64,000 nt of DNA from Pycnopodia helianthoides (Eukaryota; Echinodermata; Asteroidea; Forcipulatida; Asteriidae). The stretch is from positions 17,700,332 through 17,764,331 of the forward strand of contig CM063257.1 of the NCBI GenBank assembly GCA_032158295.1, in the 5' to 3' direction. The position numbers were made by a program, and so were the translations under genes. Under the pieces are notes generated by a model. That model had not been told where the DNA came from and did no database searches. It worked only from the letters and a program-made list of their open reading frames with translations. Shown here in pieces: positions 55,601 to 64,000 of this stretch (within the stretch, counting starts at the first letter, position 1; each line of letters opens with the position of its first letter).

Positions 55601-58600
55601 GGCTAAAGTTGGATAAAATCACAAGGGTTAAGCCTTGCAACTTTGATGAAATTGGGCTAAAATCGGATAAAATCACAAGGCTTAAGCATTGCAATTTCGA
55701 TGAAATTGGGCTAAAATTTGATAAAATCACAGGTGTTAATCCTTGCAATTTGGCTGAAATTGGGCTAAAATCGGATAAAATCACAAGGGTTAAGCATTGC
55801 AATTCGGATGAAATTGGGCTAAAATCGGATAAAATCACAAGGCTTAAGCATTGCAATTTGGATGAAATTGGGCTAAAATCGGATAAAATCACAAGGCTTA
55901 AGCCTTGCGATTCAGATGAAATTGGGCTAAAATCGGATAAAATCACAAGGCTTAAGCCTTGCAATTTGGATGAAATTGGGCTAAAATCTGATAAAATCAC
56001 AAGTGTTAAGCCTTGCAATTTGGACGCCATTGGGCTAAAGTTGGATAAAATCACAAGGGTTGTGCCTTGCAATTTGGATGAAATTGGGCTAAAATCGGAT
56101 AAAATCACAAGGCTTAAGCCTTGAAATTTGGATGAAATTGGGCTAAAATCGGATAAAATCACAAGGCTTAAGCATTGCAATTTCGATGAAATTGGGCTAA
56201 AATCGGATAAAATCACAAGGCTTAAGCCTTGCAATTTGGATGAAATTGGGCTAAAATCTGATAAAATCACAAGTGTTAAGCCTTGCAATTTGGACGCCAT
56301 TGGGCTAAAGTTGGATAAAATCACAAGGGTTAAGCCTTGCAACTTTGATGAAATTGGGCTAAAATCGGATAAAATCACAAGGCTCAAGCATTGCATTTTC
56401 GATAAAATTGGGCTAAAATCGGATAAAATCACAAGGCTTAAGCATTGCAATTTCGATGAAATTGGGCTAAAATTTGATAAAATCACAGGTGTTAATCCTT
56501 GCAATTTGGCTGAAATTGGGCAAAAATCGGATAAAATCACAAGGGTTAAGCATTGCAATTCGGATGAAATTGGGCTAAAATCGGATAAAATCACAAGGCT
56601 TAAGCATTGAAATTTGGATGAAATTGGGCTAAAATCGGATAAAATCACAAGGCTTAAGCCTTGCGATTCAGATGAAATTGGGCTAAAATCGGATAAAATC
56701 ACAAGGCTTAAGCCTTGCAATTTGGATGAAATTGGGCTAAAATCTGATAAAATCACAAGTGTTAAGCCTTGCAATTTGGACGCCATTGGGCTAAAGTTGG
56801 ATAAAATCACAAGGGTTGTGCCTTGCAATTTGGATGAAATTGGGCTAAAATCGGATAAAATCACAAGGCTTAAGCCTTGAAATTTGGATGAAATTGGGCT
56901 AAAATCGGATAAAATCACAAGGCTTAAGCATTGCAATTTCGATGAAATTGGGCTAAAATCGGATAAAATCACAAGGCTTAAGCCTTGCAATTTGGATGAA
57001 ATTGGGCTAAAATCTGATAAAATCACAAGTGTTAAGCCTTGCAATTTGGACGCCATTGGGCTAAAGTTGGATAAAATCACAAGGGTTAAGCCTTGCAACT
57101 TTGATGAAATTGGGCTAAAATCGGATAAAATCACAAGGCTCAAGCATTGCATTTTCGATAAAATTGGGCTAAAATCGGATAAAATCACAAGGCTTAAGCA
57201 TTGCAATTTCGATGAAATTGGGCTAAAATTTGATAAAATCACAGGTGTTAATCCTTGCAATTTGGCTGAAATTGGGCTAAAATCGGATAAAATCACAAGG
57301 GTTAAGCATTGCAATTCGGATGAAATTGGGCTAAAATCGGATAAAATCACAAGGCTTAAGCATTGCAATTTGGATGAAATTGGGCTAAAATCGGATAAAA
57401 TCACAAGGCTTAAGCCTTGCGATTCAGATGAAATTGGGCTAAAATCGGATAAAATCACAAGGCTTAAGCCTTGCAATTTGGATGAAATTGGGCTAAAATC
57501 TGATAAAATCACAAGTGTTAAGCCTTGCAATTGGACGCCATTGTGCTAAAGTTGGATAAAATCACAAGGGTTGTGCCTTGCAATTTGGATGAAATTGGGC
57601 TAAAATCGGATAAAATCACAAGGCTTAAGCCTTGAAATTTGGATGAAATTGGGCTAAAATCGGATAAAATCACAAGGCTTAAGCATTGCAATTTCGATGA
57701 AATTGGGCTAAAATCGGATAAAATCACAAGGCTTAAGCCTTGCAATTTGGATGAAATTGGGCTAAAATCTGATAAAATCACAAGTGTTAAGCCTTGCAAT
57801 TTGGACGCCATTGGGCTAAAGTTGGATAAAATCACAAGGGTTAAGCCTTGCAACTTTGATGAAATTGGGCTAAAATCGGATAAAATCACAAGGCTCAAGC
57901 ATTGCATTTTCGATAAAATTGGGCTAAAATCGGATAAAATCACAAGGCTTAAGCATTGCAATTTCGATGAAATTGGGCTAAAATTTGATAAAATCACAGG
58001 TGTTAATCCTTGCAATTTGGCTGAAATTGGGCAAAATCGGATAAAATCACAAGGGTTAAGCATTGCAATTCGGATGAAATTGGGCTAAAATCGGATAAAA
58101 TCACAAGGCTTAAGCATTGAAATTTGGATGAAATTGGGCTAAAATCGGATAAAATCACAAGGCTTAAGCCTTGCGATTCAGATGAAATTGGGCTAAAATC
58201 GGATAAAATCACAAGGCTTAAGCCTTGCAATTTGGATGAAATTGGGCTAAAATCTGATAAAATCACAAGTGTTAAGCCTTGCAATTTGGACGCCATTGGG
58301 CTAAAGTTGGATAAAATCACAAGGGTTGTGCCTTGCAATTTGGATGAAATTGGGCTAAAATCGGATAAAATCACAAGGCTTAAGCCTTGAAATTTGGATG
58401 AAATTGGGCTAAAATCGGATAAAATCACAAGGCTTAAGCATTGCAATTTCGATGAAATTGGGCTAAAATCGGATAAAATCACAAGGCTTAAGCCTTGCAA
58501 TTTGGATGAAATTGGGCTAAAATCTGATAAAATCACAAGTGTTAAGCCTTGCAATTTGGACGCCATTGGGCTAAAGTTGGATAAAATCACAAGGGTTAAG

Positions 58601-61600
58601 CCTTGCAACTTTGATGAAATTGGGCTAAAATCGGATAAAATCACAAGGCTCAAGCATTGCATTTTCCGATAAAATTGGGCTAAAATCGGATAAAATCACA
58701 AGGCTTAAGCATTGCAATTTCGATGAAATTGGGCTAAAATTTGATAAAATCACAGGTGTTAATCCTTGCAATTTGGCTGAAATTGGGCTAAAATCGGATA
58801 AAATCACAAGGGTTAAGCATTGCAATTCGGATGAAATTGGGCTAAAATCGGATAAAATCACAAGGCTTAAGCCTTGCGATTCAGATGAAATTGGGCTAAA
58901 ATCGGATAAAATCACAAGGCTTAAGCCTTGCAATTTGGATGAAATTGGGCTAAAATCTGATAAAATCACAAGTGTTAAGCCTTGCAATTTGGACGCCATT
59001 GGGCTAAAGTTGGATAAAATCACAAGGGTTGTGCCTTGCAATTTGGATGAAATTGGGCTAAAATCGGATAAAATCACAAGGCTTAAGCCTTGAAATTTGG
59101 ATGAAATTGGGCTAAAATCGGATAAAATCACAAGGCTTAAGCATTGCAATTTCGATGAAATTGGGCTAAAATCGGATAAAATCACAAGGCTTAAGCCTTG
59201 CAATTTGGATGAAATTGGGCTAAAATCTGATAAAATCACAAGTGTTAAGCCTTGCAATTTGGACGCCATTGGGCTAAAGTTGGATAAAATCACAAGGGTT
59301 AAGCCTTGCAACTTTGATGAAATTGGGCTAAAATCGGATAAAATCACAAGGCTCAAGCATTGCATTTTCGATAAAATTGGGCTAAAATCGGATAAAATCA
59401 CAAGGCTTAAGCATTGCAATTTCGATGAAATTGGGCTAAAATTTGATAAAATCACAGGTGTTAATCCTTGCAATTTGGCTGAAATTGGGCTAAAATCGGA
59501 TAAAATCACAAGGGTTAAGCATTGCAATTCGGATGAAATTGGGCTAAAATCGGATAAAATCACAAGGCTTAAGCCTTGCGATTCAGATGAAATTGGGCTA
59601 AAATCGGATAAAATCACAAGGCTTAAGCCTTGCAATTTGGATGAAATTGGGCTAAAGTTGGATAAAATCACAAGGGTTAAGCCTTGCAACTTTGATGAAA
59701 TTGGGCTAAAATCGGATAAAATCACAAGGCTCAAGCATTGCATTTTCGATAAAATTGGGCTAAAATCGGATAAAATCACAAGGCTTAAGCATTGCAATTT
59801 CGATGAAATTGGGCTAAAATTTGATAAAATCACAGGTGTTAATCCTTGCAATTTGGCTGAAATTGGGCAAAAATCGGATAAAATCACAAGGGTTAAGCAT
59901 TGCAATTCGGATGAAATTGGGCTAAAATCGGATAAAATCACAAGGCTTAAGCATTGAAATTTGGATGAAATTGGGCTAAAATCGGATAAAATCACAAGGC
60001 TTAAGCCTTGCGATTCAGATGAAATTGGGCTAAAATCGGATAAAATCACAAGGCTTAAGCCTTGCAATTTGGATGAAATTGGGCTAAAATCTGATAAAAT
60101 CACAAGTGTTAAGCCTTGCAATTTGGACGCCATTGGGCTAAAGTTGGATAAAATCACAAGGGTTGTGCCTTGCAATTTGGATGAAATTGGGCTAAAATCG
60201 GATAAAATCACAAGGCTTAAGCCTTGAAATTTGGATGAAATTGGGCTAAAATCGGATAAAATCACAAGGCTTAAGCGTTGCAATTTGATGAAATTGGGCT
60301 AAAATCGGATAAAATCACAAGGCTTAAGCCTTGCAATTTGGATGAAATTGGGCTAAAATCTGATAAAATCACAAGTGTTAAGCCTTGCAATTTGTGACAT
60401 TGGGCTAAAATTGGATAAAATCACAAGGGTTAAGCCTTGCAATTTGATGAAATTGGGAACTAAAATCGGATGATAAAATCACAAGGCTTAAGCTTGCAAT
60501 TTGGATGAAATTGGGCTAAAATCGGATAAAATCACAAGGCTTAAGCATTGCAATTGATGAAATTGGGCTAAAATTCGATAAAATCACAGGTGTTAAGCCT
60601 TGCAATTTGGCTGAAATTGGGCTAAAATCGGATAAAATCACAAGGTTAAGCATTGCATATTCGGATAAATTGGGCTAAAATCGGAAAAATCACAAGGCTT
60701 AAGCATTGAATTTGGATGAAATTGGTGCTAAAATCGGATAAATCACAAGGATTAAGCCTTGCATTCAGATAAATTGGGCTAAAAACGGATAAAATCAACA
60801 AGGTTAAGCCTTGCATTTGGATCGAAAATTGGGCTAAAATCGATATAAATCACAAGGTTAAGCCATTGCATTTGATCGAAATTGGGCTCAAAATTGGATA
60901 AAATCACAAGTTTTGCCATGCAATTTGGATGAATTGGGCTAAAATTGGATAAAATCATCAAGGCTTAAGCCTGAATTTTGGATGAAATTTGGTGCTAAAA
61001 TCGGATAAAATCACAATGGGGCTTAAGCCATTGCAATTTCGAAAATTGGGCTAAAATCGGATAAAATCAAAAGGCTAAGCCTTGCAATTTGGATGAAATT
61101 GGGCTAAAATTCGATAAAATCACAAGTTTAAGCCTTGCAATTTGGACGCCATTGGGCTAAATTGGATAAAATCACAAGGGTTAAGCCTTGCAATCATTGA
61201 TAAATTGGGCTAAAATCTGAATAAAATCACAAGCTCAAGCATGCATTTTCGTAAAATTTGGGCTAAAATCGGATAAATATCACAAGGCTTATGCATGCAA
61301 TTTCGATGAAATTGGGCTAAAATTTGGATAAAATACAGGTGTTATCCTTCAATTTGGCTGAAATTGGCTAAAATCGGATAAAATCACAAAAGGTTTAAGC
61401 ATTGCAATCGATAAATTGGCTAAAAACGGATAAAATCACAAAAGGCATTAAGCATTGCAATTTGGAATGAAATTGGGGTAAAATTTGGATAAAATCACAA
61501 GGGCATATAGCCCTTGCAAGATGAAATTGGGCTAAAATCGGATAAAAATCACAAGGCTTAAGCCTTGCAATTGGATGAAATTGGGCTAAAATCTGATAAA

Positions 61601-62152
61601 ATCACAAGTGTTAAGCCTATGTCAATTTGGACGCCAATGGCAAAGTTGATAAAATCACAAGGGTTAGTGCTTGCAATTTGGATGAAATTTGGGTCATAAA
61701 ATTCGGATAAAATCACAAGGCTTAAGCCTTGAAATTTAATTGAAATTGGGCTAAAATCGGATAAAATCACAAGGCTTAAGATGGCATTTGGACTGAAAAT
61801 TGGGCTTCGTATAAAATAAAGGGTTCTAAAAATCGGAATAAAATCACAAGCTTAAGCCATCAATTTGATGAAATTGGGCTAAAATCGTGATAAAATCACA
61901 AGGCTTGAAGCCTTGCAATTGGCGCCATGGCTAAAGTTGGAGCTAAAATCACACAAGGGTTAAGCCTTGCAATTTGGATGAAATTGGGCTAAAATCGTAT
62001 AAAATCACAAGGCTTTATGCATTGCATTTTTGATAAATTGGGCTAAAATCGATAAAACACAAGGTTAAGCACTTGCAATTTGGATGAATATTGGGCTAAA
62101 ATGGATAAAATCACAGTGTATAGCCTTGCATTGGCCTGAAATTGGGCTAAAT
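52645..62152. repeat. 54-bp satellite array, about 175 copies
   Basis: Monomer: ATTGGGCTAAAATCGGATAA, AATCACAAGGCTTAAGCCTT, GCAATTTGGATGAA. The centre CAAGGCTTAAGCCTTG is a 16-bp palindrome. Variants (GGCTTAGGCC, GGGTTAAGCC, GTGTTAATCC, AAGCATTGC, GACGCCATTGGG) recur in fixed order. GACGCCATTGGG alternates at about 270 and 486 bp from 56.0 to 58.6 kb, giving a 14-monomer higher-order period near 756 bp, with 13-monomer versions at about 55.59-56.29 and 58.56-59.26 kb. The length is divisible by three and stops are rare, so long frames exist on both strands without other coding evidence. Confidence 0.97.
60390..62152. repeat. Indel-rich distal part of the satellite
   Basis: From about 60390 almost every monomer carries one or more short insertions or deletions (for example GGGAACTAAAATCGGATGAT at about 60456), while 52.6-60.3 kb differs mainly by substitutions. 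Either an unhomogenised array edge or poorly corrected sequence. Confidence 0.85.
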
Positions 62153-62208
62153 GTATTTCTATGACTTTACATCACTAAATTACGTAAAAGGGAAACTGGT
62201 ATGCTCCT

Positions 62209-62592
62209 TTAAAGGAACATTACAGAATTGGTATTTGTAAAATATACTTTTGATCACAGATTTACATAAAACTTACACAGTCTAATGATGATGATAGTAG
62301 AAAACATCCCTTGAAATATTTCTGTCTAAAATGCCATATTTGAGGAGAAATGAATAAACTAATTTTCCGATTGGAGTTTCGCTCAGTGAGCGTTTTATTC
62401 ATTTGTTGAACCTACATGATTTCATGCATATGTGTAATCGGTTTTTCACTATTTTCTCGTGACCCAGATGGCCGATCGATCTCAAACTTCTAGAGGTTTG
62501 TCAGTTTATGTATATGGTTGATTGCATATGGTTGATTACACTGCCAGCAACTACTTTGTCAGCAAAAAACCAATTCTGTAATGTTCCTTTAA
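62209..62592. mobile_element. TTAA-type MITE (384 bp), perfect 23-bp ends
   Basis: TTAAAGGAACATTACAGAAT + TGG at the left is exactly inverted at the right. The interior shares CACTATTTTCTCGTGACC- and AGAGGTTTGTCAGTTTATG-like blocks with the other TTAA elements here. Confidence 0.92.
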
Positions 62593-62635
62593 CATTTTAC
62601 TTGTCAAACAACAGTTGCAGAGCTATTGGGAAACC

Positions 62636-62810
62636 TTAAAGGGACACGTTGCTTTGGATGGGCGATTTGGACTATATGAAAAGAGTTTGAAAGCGTTCAT
62701 TATAAAATGAATATGGTTAGAAAAGTGTTTTAAAAATAAAATATAATTATCCACACAGATATGCCATGAAATGTTGTGCTTTTCATTTTACTTCGTGAAC
62801 TAACACATTT
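62636..62810. mobile_element. Half of a TTAA MITE
   Basis: Starts TTAAAGGGACACGTTGCTTT, the same end as 16611. 62695-62775 is the inverse of 17285-17350. No matching right end is seen. Confidence 0.65.
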
Positions 62811-63090
62811 CAGCCCGAACTTGGCCCAATCGGCGCTCTATAATCTTTGGACTTAATCAAGGTTTGACTGATAACACCTCCAAACTAACCATTGGAGTTA
62901 ATGGTGGTATAATGAAGTAACTGTCAATAGTGGACTTTAATATTTGTTTTGAACACGCAGCTGTATTTTATCAGGTGACCAGGTTTATTTCTACCTGTGC
63001 GTACTTCAGTAGTACATACTTTAGATTCAACGCCACTATACTAAGATTTACAACTTGCTAGACGGACTGCATTATTGAAGACCAGAGACA

Positions 63091-63183
63091 ATGGCATCCA
63101 CTACCCTTTTTAGATTCGTTATAGCTGCTGTGATTGCAAGCCTGTATCTTGCCAATGCACAAAAGATTCAGTTCACACCATGT
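63091..63183 (+). CDS. First exon of a secreted protein, NPC2-like start
   Basis: ATG at 63091 in ACAATGG opens a frame encoding a signal peptide (MASTTLFRFVIAAVIASLYL, cleavage likely after ANA) followed by QKIQFTPCG, where a GTAAGT donor at 63184 splits the glycine codon. A short mature start of the form xxFxxCG followed by a splice resembles NPC2/ML-domain sterol-binding proteins, but only eight mature residues are visible. The second exon is not in the remaining 0.8 kb. The read-through frame to 63297 is intronic. Family assignment is weak; a secreted product is fairly safe. Confidence 0.5.
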
Positions 63184-64000
63184 GGTAAGTTCATCTGTGT
63201 CTTTGGTCTATGTTCAACTAACGTAGTGCTCATTGAATGTGTTTCAACTATACCGAGTTATTTTGGGGGCGTGGTCCAGTCACTGTTCCCGGGGTAGGAT
63301 GAAATCTTAACGTAGGGGCACACTGCAATCAAAAGAGACGAACCATCGAGCGCATTATTTACTGCTTCTTGTTTCAGCAGTAGGACAATAAGGCTGTATT
63401 GTGACAAATCTTCTCATTAGTGAGGTGTTCACTGCAAGTAGAGAGGTAGACTGCTTTACGTGTGATGGACAGGGTAAACTGTGGGCCAGTCTTACCAACA
63501 GTAAACTTTGAATCATCTAAGAACACTTCACCTGTAAGGTCACCATTAATTTAGATTTTAGGCACACCCTGGACATTGCTGTTTAGAACGCATACAGTCT
63601 AGGTACAAAGGGCAAGGACGTATCTTTCTCGTTTTTAAAAACACTCACAGGAAATCCTTTTTACGACAGGTAGGTGGTGGGATTTTACCTTTGATGATAA
63701 AAGCAGTGGATTCTGCATACCGACTGTAGTATGTGAAAGATAATTGGCTATAAGGCCATCGCAGATTTATCCTGAAAAAAAATATATAGGTAGAATGAAT
63801 AACAAGCAACGACAGGCATTTTGAAAATTGTGAAAATCGCTTGTTATTCGACACATAATTTTATAAATTCCAGTCTGTCCTATAGCCAAACATTTTTCTC
63901 ATGACATAGGTACACCGACAGTGTGCTGAAATCTACGCTTGTATCATCAAAGGCACAAAAAATCCCTAATATATTTCCCATAGCTGCCCAACTATTTCAA
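63184..64000. other. Noncoding, presumed first intron
   Basis: No exon with good splice sites and no recognised repeat. Confidence 0.5.

Noticed and set aside
55035..57530. 831-codon open frame on the minus strand (and similar frames on both strands)
   Set aside because: It is the 54-bp satellite read in a stop-poor frame. It has no promoter, splice sites or sequence outside the repeat, and both strands are equally open.

Overview
This is an animal nuclear window: genes are broken into short exons by GT..AG introns, intergenic and intronic DNA is full of small inverted-repeat transposons and tRNA-derived SINEs, and there are long tandem arrays. The encoded proteins are metazoan (FICD, DDX51, death domains). 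The TTAA-bounded MITE families, the ACATGT-rich microsatellites and the SINE types are of the kind I associate with echinoderms, most probably a sea star; that assignment rests on pattern memory, not on a search.

Layout. 1-0.77 kb is a long foldback element. 0.95-18.2 kb holds two tandem copies (A, about 0.95-7.8 kb; B, about 9.45-18.2 kb) of a minus-strand gene. Copy B can be assembled from nine exons with canonical splice sites and matching phases. It encodes an unrecognised N-terminal segment, a ubiquitin-like domain split by one intron, a death domain, a basic linker and two more death domains. I know no established family with this architecture. Copy A is decaying: it has a broken splice donor, two linker exons fused by deletion, a missing second death domain and an RTE-like LINE fragment in its place. 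18.2-24 kb is gene-poor, with MITEs, one doubtful ORF and a 42-bp minisatellite (22.55-23.38 kb).

24.6-28.6 kb (minus) is FICD, the ER Fic-domain AMPylase: three predicted exons, 459 residues, with intact inhibitory and catalytic motifs. It is head-to-head with DDX51 (plus, 29.06-51.24 kb, twelve predicted exons, 861 residues), a nucleolar DEAD-box helicase of ribosome assembly. The 449 bp between their ATGs is a candidate shared promoter with a YY1-type site and an inserted inverted repeat. DDX51 introns carry a 1.87-kb TIR element, several foldbacks and SINEs, a 38-bp minisatellite (49.18-50.58 kb) and a dead partial duplicate of exon 6.

52.6-62.15 kb is a 9.5-kb satellite of 54-bp monomers. 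It has a palindromic core and a higher-order period near 756 bp, and becomes indel-rich at its distal end. The last 2 kb hold two MITEs and the first exon of a secreted protein resembling the start of NPC2. FICD and DDX51 probably share only a promoter, with no functional link visible here. The duplicated Ubl-death gene is the best candidate for undescribed biology, likely innate or apoptotic signalling by domain inference.
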